DNA of 20,111 nucleotides from contig UQKE01000043.1 of NCBI GenBank assembly GCA_900541555.1, forward strand, positions 1 through 20,111. The letters are read 5' to 3'. How positions within the stretch are numbered: the first letter of the stretch is position 1; each line of letters begins with the position of its first letter. The DNA is from an uncultured Porphyromonadaceae bacterium (GTDB lineage: Bacteria > Bacteroidota > Bacteroidia > Bacteroidales > Muribaculaceae). The position numbers and the translations under genes were made by a program. Below are positions 1 through 7,480 of this stretch, piece by piece. The notes below the pieces were generated by a model. The model had not been told where the DNA came from, made no database searches, and was given only the letters and a program-made list of their open reading frames with translations.

Positions 1-77
1 TTTTATCCGCTTATACAACTTATAATCAGGGATTTAATTTATAGAAGTCCCCTTAAATGTGATATTGGTTGTTTGTG

Positions 78-108
78 CAAAGTTATTTCTAATTTGCGCA
101 TCCACAAA
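78..108 (-). promoter_or_regulatory. Divergent Bacteroidetes promoter for a gene beyond the left edge
   Basis: On the minus strand TTTG (105-108) is followed after 19 bases by TAACTTTG (78-85), an exact match to the Bacteroidetes primary sigma form TTTG-N17-23-TAnnTTTG. Transcription would run leftwards. There is no minus-strand ATG in 1-77, so the gene it serves starts outside the window and 1-77 is probably its leader or upstream spacer. Confidence 0.55.
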
Positions 109-189
109 TTCTCGGAGGATAAAATTTGGGCAATGCGAATGCGGAGAGCGGCAAAGGATTGTTAAAACTTATTAAAACATAGAGAAAAA

Positions 190-222
190 TTTGGTTTGCC
201 GCGTAATGACGATTTATATTTG
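190..222 (+). promoter_or_regulatory. Promoter of the YtrA-type ABC operon
   Basis: TTTG at 190-193 is followed after 21 bases by TATATTTG at 215-222, which fits the Bacteroidetes consensus. A second TTTG at 195-198 gives 16 bases, slightly short. The expected start of transcription is near 227, inside the palindrome at 224-247. A three-codon ORF (Met-Lys-Lys-stop, 258-269) lies in the leader just before the first gene. Confidence 0.7.
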
Positions 223-223
223 C

Positions 224-247
224 AGTGTACTATTTAACTAATACACT
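224..247 (+). promoter_or_regulatory. Candidate operator for the operon's GntR/YtrA regulator
   Basis: Imperfect palindrome with perfect six-base outer arms AGTGTA (224-229) and TACACT (242-247). The inner bases are also largely symmetrical, with 20 of 24 positions self-complementary. It begins two bases after the -7 box and covers the predicted transcription start, the classic position for a repressor. YtrA-subfamily GntR proteins are known to autoregulate ABC transporter operons through such palindromes, and one is encoded at 2767. The pairing is inference. Confidence 0.55.
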
Positions 248-274
248 AATTAACAAGATGAAAAAATAAATATT

Positions 275-1117
275 ATGTTAGAAATTAGCAATTTATCTTT
301 TAGCTACGGCCGGAGGAAATCGTTGTTGTTTCAAGATTTTTCTTTTGGATTGCAACCGGGGGTCGTGTACGGGATGCTTGGGAAAAATGGTTCGGGCAAA
401 TCAACGCTTTTATATTTAATGAGTGGGTTGCTTCGCCCTAAATCGGGGACAGTGCAATTGAATGGCGTTGATGTCGCATTGCGTCGTCCATCCACATTGC
501 AGGAAATTTGCATTGTGCCTGAGGAATTCGATTTGCCGCGAGTCAGCTTGCGCCAATATGTAGCCTTGAATGCTCCGTTTTATCCTCGATTTAGCAACGA
601 AATACTTCGTCGTTGCCTCGATGATTTCGACATGGACGACAGTGTGCGTTTTGAGGAATTGTCGATGGGGCAGAAAAAGAAAGCATTCATGAGTTTTTGC
701 CTTGCGGCAAACACGTCGATTTTGTTGATGGACGAGCCGACCAATGGTTTCGACATCCCGTCGAAAAGCCAAATGCGGAAAGTGATTGCAGCCAACATGT
801 CGGACGAGAAGTCGATAGTCATCTCAACGCATCAGGTACGCGATGTTGAAAATTTGCTTGACCATGTGTTGCTTATCGATGGCGGGCGTAAATTGCTCGA
901 TGTTTCTTGTTCGCAAATTGCCGAACGATTGTTTTTTGTCGAGCAACCTCTTTCAGAGCCAATCGACGAGGCTCTTTACGCGCAGTCGTCGGTGCAGGGA
1001 CGAAGCGCGGTTTATCCGAATCGGACGAGAGAAGAAAGCCCGATTAATCTTGAAACGCTTTTCAATGCAGTGCTTTCCGATTGCGAGAAAATACAGGCGA
1101 TTTTATCGGACAAATGA
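275..1117 (+). CDS. ABC transporter ATP-binding protein, YtrB-like
   Basis: ATPase subunit of an ABC exporter, 280 aa, expected on the cytoplasmic face of the inner membrane with the permeases encoded next to it. Visible motifs are Walker A GKNGSGKST (36-44), signature LSMGQ (129-133), Walker B ILLMDEP (149-155) and the switch histidine H186. The Q-loop position carries Glu (VPEE, 81-84) instead of Gln, and the D-loop is GFDIPSK, both seen in exporter-type ATPases. The C-terminal 70 residues after about 210 have no motif I recognise. It is first in an operon of ATPase, two permeases, GntR regulator and outer-membrane protein, the order typical of YtrA-controlled ABC systems. The substrate cannot be read from sequence; antimicrobial-peptide or cell-wall-antibiotic response is inference from Firmicute relatives. 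Confidence 0.9.
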   Translation: MLEISNLSFSYGRRKSLLFQDFSFGLQPGVVYGMLGKNGSGKSTLLYLMSGLLRPKSGTVQLNGVDVALRRPSTLQEICIVPEEFDLPRVSLRQYVALNAPFYPRFSNEILRRCLDDFDMDDSVRFEELSMGQKKKAFMSFCLAANTSILLMDEPTNGFDIPSKSQMRKVIAANMSDEKSIVISTHQVRDVENLLDHVLLIDGGRKLLDVSCSQIAERLFFVEQPLSEPIDEALYAQSSVQGRSAVYPNRTREESPINLETLFNAVLSDCEKIQAILSDK

Positions 1118-1128
1118 GATTGTGAGCT

Positions 1129-1917
1129 ATGAGTGATATTTTTGACGTTCGCCGTTTTTTAAGGCTTTTTGCAGGCAGTCTTTTCCAATCGCGGAAGAGG
1201 TGGTTGGCAACGCTTGCGAGCACTTATTTCGGATTGGTGTGTATGGCAATTGCCATATATGGTGTCGTCGGCATATCGAAAGCGGAAATCGATTCCATGT
1301 ATATAGGTTTTGTGATTTTCACAGTCGTTTATTTTTCTGCTGCGGCATCTTCGGCTTTCGCGCATTTGTCGAAACGGGGATCGCGCATATCCTTTTTGAT
1401 GCTTCCTGCTTCAAATCTTGAAAAATACATTGTGCGCCTTTTGCATTTCACAATCGTTTTGGGGACAGTGTTCGTGATAGCTGTCGTGTTGATGGAATTG
1501 ACTCGGTGGTTTGTTGCTTATTCGTTTGATTACAGGGTAAGTCATAATTTCAATGATGTACTGTCCTATTTTAAATCGTTTACGGCCGATACCTTTGTAT
1601 TTGGAAAGGATTACATGTCCATTAATGTTTCGTTCGCATTGCTCTTTTGGTTGCATTCCCTTTTTTTCTTGGGGTCGGCATTGTGGCGGAAATTTGCCGC
1701 TTCAAAGACTGCAACTGCTATCATTGCGGTGGTATTGGCGTTGATAATCACTGGAAATTCAGGTGGAAGTGAGTTTTTATCCGGTTGGATAAAGGGAATG
1801 GTTGTCGGTGGAAATGCTTGCACTTTGCAAATCGCGGCCAACATATTGCTTGCAGTATGGATACTTGCCAACTACGCTATGGCTTACGTTAAATTTACTC
1901 GGATACAAATAAAATGA
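1129..1917 (+). CDS. ABC transporter membrane subunit (paralogue A)
   Basis: Integral membrane protein of 262 aa with about six hydrophobic segments (roughly residues 26-48, 62-80, 105-128, 168-186, 196-212 and 235-256). It starts 11 bases after the ATPase, so it is co-transcribed and is very likely the transmembrane half of that transporter. Residues near 85-105 carry the motif LMLPASNLEK, which recurs in the next gene, so the two are tandem paralogues that may form a heterodimer. This motif appears in Bacteroidetes ABC-associated membrane proteins as I recall them, but I cannot assign a named Pfam family. No soluble extracytoplasmic domain is evident; the longest loop is about residues 130-165. 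Confidence 0.8.
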   Translation: MSDIFDVRRFLRLFAGSLFQSRKRWLATLASTYFGLVCMAIAIYGVVGISKAEIDSMYIGFVIFTVVYFSAAASSAFAHLSKRGSRISFLMLPASNLEKYIVRLLHFTIVLGTVFVIAVVLMELTRWFVAYSFDYRVSHNFNDVLSYFKSFTADTFVFGKDYMSINVSFALLFWLHSLFFLGSALWRKFAASKTATAIIAVVLALIITGNSGGSEFLSGWIKGMVVGGNACTLQIAANILLAVWILANYAMAYVKFTRIQIK

Positions 1918-1927
1918 TTCAGGATAA

Positions 1928-2755
1928 ATGAGAAAAGATTCGTTTAAACTTGTGCGGTTTGCGCAAACGTTGAAACTCGATATAGTGGGGAACGCGAAAA
2001 CCTATGCGTTTCAATTGCTTGTTCTTTATGGACTTTTGTTTATCGGACTTTTGATTATCATGTTGGATGAAATGAAACCCGATCAATCATTTGATATGAT
2101 TTCAATGATGTTTGCGTTGTGGACCACGTTTGTCGGCGTGTGCGGAGGGATATTTTATGCGTCGTTGTTGATGAAGCCTTTTTCGCGAAAACAAGCGCGT
2201 CTTTCCTATTTGATGCTTCCTGCTTCAAATCTCGAAAAATTTTTGTCGAGGGCATTAATTGTGACAGTCGGTTTTTGGGCAATAATGATAATCGCATTGC
2301 TGGGCATTTCGGCAACTTACTATTTGCTTGCGGTAGCGTTCGGATATGAAAGCCAAAGTTATGGTTTTTTATTTGCCGATGTGATTGGCCGTTGGATGTC
2401 TTATAGAGGAGACAGCGGTTTCCTTTCGGTTCGGGTGCAGCAAGCCTATATGTTTGCTCAGTTTGCCGTCTTGTTTTGCGCACATGCGTTGTTTGTCGTG
2501 TCGAGTTGCCTTTGGAGGCGTCATGCATTCGCAAAGATGCTGGGATGCTTGATTGTATTTAATTTTGTTGTTTCATGGATAGTTCCGAGAATCACATCAT
2601 TGTTTCCAATCAATTTAAATATTGATGCTTTAAGCATTGGAGAAGTTAATGAGATGAGAATAATTATGCTTTTCTTGTTTGGTTGCCTGAATGTTGTTGT
2701 CGGATTGTTGTTTTGGTGGGGGAGCTATCGATTGTTTACCCGCGCACACGTTTAA
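1928..2755 (+). CDS. ABC transporter membrane subunit (paralogue B)
   Basis: Second integral membrane protein of the operon, 275 aa, starting 10 bases after paralogue A. Hydrophobic stretches lie near residues 24-46, 58-82, 108-135, 175-195, 205-222 and 240-265. It shares the LMLPASNLEK motif and the general layout with paralogue A, but the rest of the sequence is clearly diverged. The most likely role is the other half of a heterodimeric ABC exporter using the ATPase at 275-1117. An accessory sensor-like membrane protein is the alternative. The next gene starts 11 bases downstream. Confidence 0.8.
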   Translation: MRKDSFKLVRFAQTLKLDIVGNAKTYAFQLLVLYGLLFIGLLIIMLDEMKPDQSFDMISMMFALWTTFVGVCGGIFYASLLMKPFSRKQARLSYLMLPASNLEKFLSRALIVTVGFWAIMIIALLGISATYYLLAVAFGYESQSYGFLFADVIGRWMSYRGDSGFLSVRVQQAYMFAQFAVLFCAHALFVVSSCLWRRHAFAKMLGCLIVFNFVVSWIVPRITSLFPINLNIDALSIGEVNEMRIIMLFLFGCLNVVVGLLFWWGSYRLFTRAHV

Positions 2756-2766
2756 TTCTTAAAATT

Positions 2767-3147
2767 ATGGCAAGCATGAATTTCAAAGAAAGCCGTCCGA
2801 TCTATCTTCAAATAGCCGAACGCATTATGGATGAAATATTGCAAAACGTCTATGAGGAAAGCGATAGAATCCCTTCCGTGCGCGAATATGCCGCAGAAGT
2901 GGAAGTGAACGCCAACACGGTAGCTCGCTCTTTCGACTATTTGCAAACGCGGGAGATTATTTTCAACAAGCGTGGCATCGGCTATTTCGTTGCCAATGGG
3001 GCGAAAGACACGATACGCACGCTTCGCAAAAAGGAATTTGTTGAGGAATCGCTTCCGGAGTTGTTTCGGAAAATGGCATTGCTCGATATTTCCATTGACG
3101 ACGTGAATGCTCTTTACAAGCGGCATTGCGACAATCAGATAGATTGA
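2767..3147 (+). CDS. GntR-family transcriptional regulator, YtrA subfamily
   Basis: DNA-binding regulator of 126 aa. Residues about 8-75 form a GntR winged helix-turn-helix: PIYLQIAERI, then IPSVREYAAEVEVNANTVAR as the recognition region, then a wing ending in GIGYFV. Only about 50 residues follow, too short for the FadR, HutC or MocR effector domains. This short helical tail defines the YtrA subfamily, which usually regulates linked ABC transporters. An open frame extends upstream to 2683 but overlaps the previous gene; ATG at 2767 (or 2776, giving MNFKESRP) fits the family N-terminus. It probably represses its own operon through the palindrome at 224-247, 2.5 kb upstream. The inducing signal is unknown. 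Confidence 0.9.
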   Translation: MASMNFKESRPIYLQIAERIMDEILQNVYEESDRIPSVREYAAEVEVNANTVARSFDYLQTREIIFNKRGIGYFVANGAKDTIRTLRKKEFVEESLPELFRKMALLDISIDDVNALYKRHCDNQID

Positions 3148-3172
3148 TAGGTATTTATAAAATGGAATAAAG

Positions 3173-5575
3173 ATGAAAGCAATTATAAAACAAACAATTT
3201 TCTTTGTGGCGCTTTTTGCGGCGGCAAGCATTTCCGCCGCAAAGGGCGACACGCTTTCGGGGACAGTGCTTGACGGCGAAGGAAGGCCGGTGGAGTTTGC
3301 CTCGGTTGCCGTTTGGCAAGACAGCCTGCAACGAGGAGGCGCAATCGCCGACAGCACAGGGTATTTCCACATGTCTTTGCCGTGTGGCGCGTATAGGGCG
3401 ACAGCGTCGTTTGTCGGGCATGAGACTTCCGAGCAAACGGTTTTTGTCGACGGCGACACGCGCATAAAATTCGTGTTGGACATGGATGGCGTGTTGATGG
3501 ACGGCGTGGAAGTGCGCGCTTCTGCCATTCGAAGAGAAGCCGATCGCTTTGTGATGATTGTCGAGGACATGCCGGCTACAATCGGCAAGTCGGGGAAAGA
3601 ATTGCTGCAAGATGCGCCGGGCGTGTGGATCGACGACGATAAAATCTCCATCAACGGCAAGGGCGGCACGAAAATCTACGTGAACGAGCGGGAGTTGCGC
3701 ATGGGCAACGACCAACTGCAATCGTTTTTGAAGGCATTGAAGGCAGAGGACGTGAGCCGCGTGGAGGTGATTCCTCAAACAGGGGCGGAATACAGCGCAG
3801 ATGCCACCGGCGGCATCATTAAAATAGTGATGAAGAAAAACCGAGCCGACGGCATCATGGGCAACGTCGGCCTGTCTGCCAATTTCGGGAAATACCAGTC
3901 TGCTTTGAATCCTTCGGCTGCCTTGAACGTCAAAAAAGGAAAATGGACATTCAATTTGAATGGAAACGCATCGTTCTATCCCAACCAGCAACGCTACATG
4001 GACGAACGCAACGATTACGCCAACGGGTCGGCTTATGTGACGAGGACGGCAATGGATGCCGACAACATGGCTGCCGGAAATGTGCTTGCCGGCGTGTTTT
4101 TCGACCCGGATGCGTTTAATTCGTTGGGATTGGAGGTGAGCTACCAGCATTCGAAAATTCCGTGCCTGACGACGACCGATGCCGTTTTCGACCGCCTTTT
4201 TTATGAAGAGGAAATCGCAGGCTCGTATGATTCCCGCAGCCGCGACCTGTATTTCGACGCCACGTTCAATTACGTCCATCGGATGGATTCGCTCGGGTCG
4301 TCGCTGAAAACCATAGCATCCTATTCGCGCTCAAACGGCCGGCAAACGGCCGACAACGGGATGCATGTGCGCGTGCCTGCCTTTCCGGAACTGCCGGCGT
4401 TGTCGTCGGATTCGCTTTCCCGCAGCGAAGAACGTTCGGTCTACGATGTGGCAAATGTCAGTTTCGATTTCGATAAAAAATTCAATTCCAAATGGAGCGT
4501 CTCTGCCGGCGCAAAATACACATTGAATCTGATGAACAACGATGCGGACTACGTGCATTTGAAGGATTTGCAATGGCATCCTGTCGAAAGCCGCAATTAC
4601 GATGAGCGTTACACGGAAAACATTTATGCGCTTTATGCGAAAGCGTCGGCGCGGTTCGGGCGGTTGTCGCTTGTGGCAGGCTTGCGCGGCGAGTTGACCG
4701 ATGCTGAAAGCAGGGGAAAAATCGTGGAGCAACACTATTTCGATCTTTTCCCCAGCGGATTCTTGTCGTATGCGTTCGACGAGGCAAGCGCGCATTCGCT
4801 TACGTTCGGTTATGCGCGAAACATAGGGCGGCCGTCGTTTTGGTCGCTTAATCCGGTGAGGGACCAATCGTCAGATTATTTCTATCAGGCGGGAAATCCG
4901 AATTTGAAACCCACCTATACAAACAATTTTTGGCTTACGGGCGTAGTGAAATACCGCTATTCGCTGACATTTTGGGCCACGCTTTATAAAGACGCCATGA
5001 TGCAGGGGTCGTTGCCCGACGTGCAAAATCCGGACAATGTGTTGTTTTCGACAATCAACGCCGATCGGCAGGAAATGTATGGCGCCACTTTGAGCCTGCC
5101 TTTCCAATTTGTGAAATGGTGGACGCTGAATGCCAACGTGTCGTATATTTACAAGGGCGACCGTCTGCTGGCAACCGACCCGATGCGTTGGTGCCATTGC
5201 GTGAATTTGTCGGCAAATACGGGTTTCACGCTTCCTCGGGATTTTTATTTCAATGTGACGTATTTTTTCCAAAATCAAGTATCACAAGGGGAGATGACGA
5301 TAGGCGCGTTGCATTTTCTGAGCGCAAGCCTGAAAAAAACGTTTTCCGGCGGGCGTTGGACGGCATCGCTCAGCGCGAACAATTTGCTGAAAGCCGCGAT
5401 GGATCTGACAATCGACACGAGCGCTTATCGCAGCGTTACGAATGTCGAAATTCCGGCTTCGTTCGGCGTGTCGCTCACTTATAATTTCAACGTCGGGGAA
5501 ATGTTCAGGACCAAGCAAATTGAAAAAAATGTCGATGCGTCGCGTTTTACGAAGAGCGATCCCGCCGGCAAGTAA
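3173..5575 (+). CDS. Outer-membrane beta-barrel protein with carboxypeptidase-regulatory-like and plug regions
   Basis: Secreted outer-membrane protein of 800 aa. It has a signal peptide (1-22, with SISAA before the mature end), a carboxypeptidase-regulatory-like domain (about 27-105, with SGTVLDGEGRPV and DSTGYF typical of the fold), a TonB-receptor-type plug (about 120-222, with ADATGGIIKIVM) and a long beta-barrel built from alternating aromatic strands (about 230-785). This matches the outer_membrane_beta-barrel (OMP_b-brl_2) family, related to TonB-dependent receptors but shorter than SusC. No TonB box is obvious. It begins 25 bases after the regulator with no intervening promoter or terminator, so it is probably co-expressed with the ABC exporter, linking inner and outer membrane functions. 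The last 20 residues are a charged tail after the final strand, which is unusual because barrels normally end in an aromatic residue. Confidence 0.85.
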   Translation: MKAIIKQTIFFVALFAAASISAAKGDTLSGTVLDGEGRPVEFASVAVWQDSLQRGGAIADSTGYFHMSLPCGAYRATASFVGHETSEQTVFVDGDTRIKFVLDMDGVLMDGVEVRASAIRREADRFVMIVEDMPATIGKSGKELLQDAPGVWIDDDKISINGKGGTKIYVNERELRMGNDQLQSFLKALKAEDVSRVEVIPQTGAEYSADATGGIIKIVMKKNRADGIMGNVGLSANFGKYQSALNPSAALNVKKGKWTFNLNGNASFYPNQQRYMDERNDYANGSAYVTRTAMDADNMAAGNVLAGVFFDPDAFNSLGLEVSYQHSKIPCLTTTDAVFDRLFYEEEIAGSYDSRSRDLYFDATFNYVHRMDSLGSSLKTIASYSRSNGRQTADNGMHVRVPAFPELPALSSDSLSRSEERSVYDVANVSFDFDKKFNSKWSVSAGAKYTLNLMNNDADYVHLKDLQWHPVESRNYDERYTENIYALYAKASARFGRLSLVAGLRGELTDAESRGKIVEQHYFDLFPSGFLSYAFDEASAHSLTFGYARNIGRPSFWSLNPVRDQSSDYFYQAGNPNLKPTYTNNFWLTGVVKYRYSLTFWATLYKDAMMQGSLPDVQNPDNVLFSTINADRQEMYGATLSLPFQFVKWWTLNANVSYIYKGDRLLATDPMRWCHCVNLSANTGFTLPRDFYFNVTYFFQNQVSQGEMTIGALHFLSASLKKTFSGGRWTASLSANNLLKAAMDLTIDTSAYRSVTNVEIPASFGVSLTYNFNVGEMFRTKQIEKNVDASRFTKSDPAGK

Positions 5576-5602
5576 CAATTTGGTAAAAAAGAGGAAAGCT
5601 TG

Positions 5603-5633
5603 TTTGTTTTTTGCATGACGGATTTTAACTTTG
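5603..5633 (+). promoter_or_regulatory. Promoter of the TraB-NatAB operon, leaderless geometry
   Basis: TTTG at 5603-5606, 19 bases, then TAACTTTG at 5626-5633, a full match to the Bacteroidetes consensus. The start codon chosen for the next gene begins only six bases after the -7 box, so transcription should start at or within a couple of bases of the ATG and the message would have almost no leader. Confidence 0.65.
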
Positions 5634-5638
5634 CGCTC

Positions 5639-6523
5639 ATGAAAAAGATATTTATGCTGGTCGTGGCAATTGCAGGCATCTCGATGGGTGCTCATGCGCA
5701 ATTGTTGTGGAAGATTTCCGGTAAAAATTTGGAAAAACCGTCGTATGTGTTCGGGACGCACCATGTGGCCCCCTTGTCGATTGTCGACAGCATTCCCGAA
5801 ATGGGGACCGTGATTTCAGCGACGGAGCAAGTGTATGGCGAAATTGACATGCTTTCCATGCAGTCGTCCATGCAGCAAATGGCCATGGGCATGATGCTTC
5901 CGTCTGACACGACATTGCTCGATTTGCTTGGCGAAAAGGTTTATGTCGAAGTCGATTCCGTGATGGCGCATTATCGATTGGGTGGCCTTGGCAATCCTGC
6001 CATGCGGCGGATGAAACCGGCGGCATTGTCGTCGCTGCTGGCTGTGGCAATGTGCAGGGAGGCTTTGCCTGAGTTCGACCCCACGCAGCAATTGGATACG
6101 TATTTCCAATTGCAAGCAAGGGAAGCGGGCAAGCCGGTTGGCGGGCTTGAAACGGCGCAACAGCAAATAAAAATCTTATATGGCGCGCCGCTTCGCCGTC
6201 AGGCGGAACAGTTGGCATGCGTGGTAGAAAATGCCGATTGGAACGTGGCGTTGATGAAAAGCCTCGGTGACGCTTATATGCGGCAGGATTTGGACGCGCT
6301 TGAAGAGTTGATGTCGCAAAAGCTTGGCGGCGCATGCGACAGCACGCCGGAAGAAGATGAAATGCTCGTGGGCGGTCGCAATGATGTGTGGATGAAACAA
6401 ATGCCGAAGATAATGGAAGCGCATTCCACGCTGTTTGTCGTCGGCGTGGGGCATCTTGTCGGCGAGCGCGGATTGCTTCGCCAATTGCAAAAATGCGGCT
6501 ACCAAGTGGAAGGAATCAGATAA
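5639..6523 (+). CDS. TraB/GumN family protein, secreted
   Basis: Protein of 294 aa. An upstream in-frame extension to 5600 exists, but ATG at 5639 gives a clean signal peptide (MKKIFMLVVAIAGISMGAHA, then QLLWKISG) and sits just after the promoter. Family hallmarks are GTHH near residue 38, an acidic E-x-D region near 64, QLDTYF and GLET in the middle, and the C-terminal GVGHLVGERGLL motif. The TraB/PrgY/GumN fold includes TIKI metalloproteases, and the conserved Gly-His and Glu residues are thought to bind metal; the bacterial substrates are mostly unknown. It should act in the periplasm or be lipid-free outside the inner membrane. It lies 9 bases before the ABC ATPase and so probably shares a transcript with that exporter. 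Confidence 0.85.
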   Translation: MKKIFMLVVAIAGISMGAHAQLLWKISGKNLEKPSYVFGTHHVAPLSIVDSIPEMGTVISATEQVYGEIDMLSMQSSMQQMAMGMMLPSDTTLLDLLGEKVYVEVDSVMAHYRLGGLGNPAMRRMKPAALSSLLAVAMCREALPEFDPTQQLDTYFQLQAREAGKPVGGLETAQQQIKILYGAPLRRQAEQLACVVENADWNVALMKSLGDAYMRQDLDALEELMSQKLGGACDSTPEEDEMLVGGRNDVWMKQMPKIMEAHSTLFVVGVGHLVGERGLLRQLQKCGYQVEGIR

Positions 6524-6532
6524 AAAAGGTAC

Positions 6533-7480
6533 ATGATGGAGGATTTTTTGGAAGTATGCAATGTGACAAAGCGGTTTTCCGGCCACACGGCGCTCGAAGG
6601 AGCAAGCCTGACGGCGCGGCGCGGGCGCGTGTTCGGCCTTCTTGGGCCTAATGGAGCCGGAAAAACGACAATGTTGCGCATCATCAATCGCATTTTCATG
6701 CCCGATAGCGGAGAAGTGCGCATCGACGGACGGTTGATGACCGACGATGACGTGCGGCGCATCGGTTATTTGCCGGAAGAGCGCGGGTTGTACAGGAAAA
6801 TGAAAGTGGGCGAGCAGGCGCTTTATCTCGCCCGTTTGAAAGGATTGGACCGGCACACGGCAGAGCAACGGCTTGCGCGATGGTTTGAAAAGTTTGACAT
6901 TGCCAGATGGCGCAACAAGAAACTCGAAGAATTGTCGAAAGGAATGCAGCAGAAAGTGCAATTCGTCATTACGGTTCTCCACGAGCCGGAGTTGCTCGTG
7001 TTCGACGAGCCGTTTTCCGGATTCGATCCTGTCAACGCGGAATTGCTGAAACGAGAGATTCTTGCATTGAAAGACGAAGGGCGCACCATCATATTTTCGA
7101 CCCACAACATGAGTTCCGTGGAGGAAGTGTGCGACGACATTGCGCTGATCAATCGCTCGCATGTCGTTCTCGACGGCGAAGTGGGGGCTGTGAGGGCGCA
7201 ATTCCGCACGGGCCTTTACGAAGCGGCTGTCGACGAATCGACGCCATTGCCGGACAACGGGAAAACCTTCCATTCTCTGTCGGTGGAAAAAAAGGGCGGG
7301 ATGTTGCGCTATTCGTTGCAAAAAAATGAATCGGCATCCAACGCCGAATTGCTGGCAGAATTAAACCAAGCGGCAGACGTCCGTTTGTTTGCCGAGCAAT
7401 TGCCCACAATGAACGATATATTTTTACAGACGGTTGGCGGCGCTGCGGTCGGCGATCGGCAAAAAGCAGAAACGAAATGA
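6533..7480 (+). CDS. ABC-2 exporter ATP-binding protein, NatA/YhaQ-like
   Basis: ATPase subunit of 315 aa. Visible motifs are Walker A GPNGAGKTT (38-46), the Q-loop variant YLPEERGLY (79-87), signature LSKGM (134-138), Walker B LLVFDEP (154-160) with D-loop GFDP, and switch histidine H191. The YLPEERGLY and LSKGMQQK strings are typical of the NatA/YhaQ group. Residues after about 220 form the extra C-terminal DUF4162-type domain of that group, accounting for the length over 300. Two adjacent ATGs (6533 and 6536) are possible starts. Its stop overlaps the start of the permease by four bases (ATGA), a strong sign of translational coupling. NatAB in Bacillus exports sodium ions; ion export here is not established. 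Confidence 0.92.
   Translation: MMEDFLEVCNVTKRFSGHTALEGASLTARRGRVFGLLGPNGAGKTTMLRIINRIFMPDSGEVRIDGRLMTDDDVRRIGYLPEERGLYRKMKVGEQALYLARLKGLDRHTAEQRLARWFEKFDIARWRNKKLEELSKGMQQKVQFVITVLHEPELLVFDEPFSGFDPVNAELLKREILALKDEGRTIIFSTHNMSSVEEVCDDIALINRSHVVLDGEVGAVRAQFRTGLYEAAVDESTPLPDNGKTFHSLSVEKKGGMLRYSLQKNESASNAELLAELNQAADVRLFAEQLPTMNDIFLQTVGGAAVGDRQKAETK

Noticed and set aside
81..89. Q-loop Glu in place of Gln in the first two ABC ATPases, considered as an inactivating change
   Set aside because: Glu at this position (as in YLPEERGLY) is usual in NatA-like exporter ATPases, and all other catalytic motifs are intact. The range given is residue numbering of the motif, not a separate DNA feature.
3155..4279. 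374-codon minus-strand frame over the outer-membrane protein gene
   Set aside because: Shadow of the plus-strand gene, which has a signal peptide, plug and barrel. Long antisense frames here come from the codon bias of this genome.
6176..7321. 381-codon minus-strand frame across the TraB and NatA genes
   Set aside because: It spans two well-supported plus-strand genes and their boundary, and its translation has no recognisable motif.
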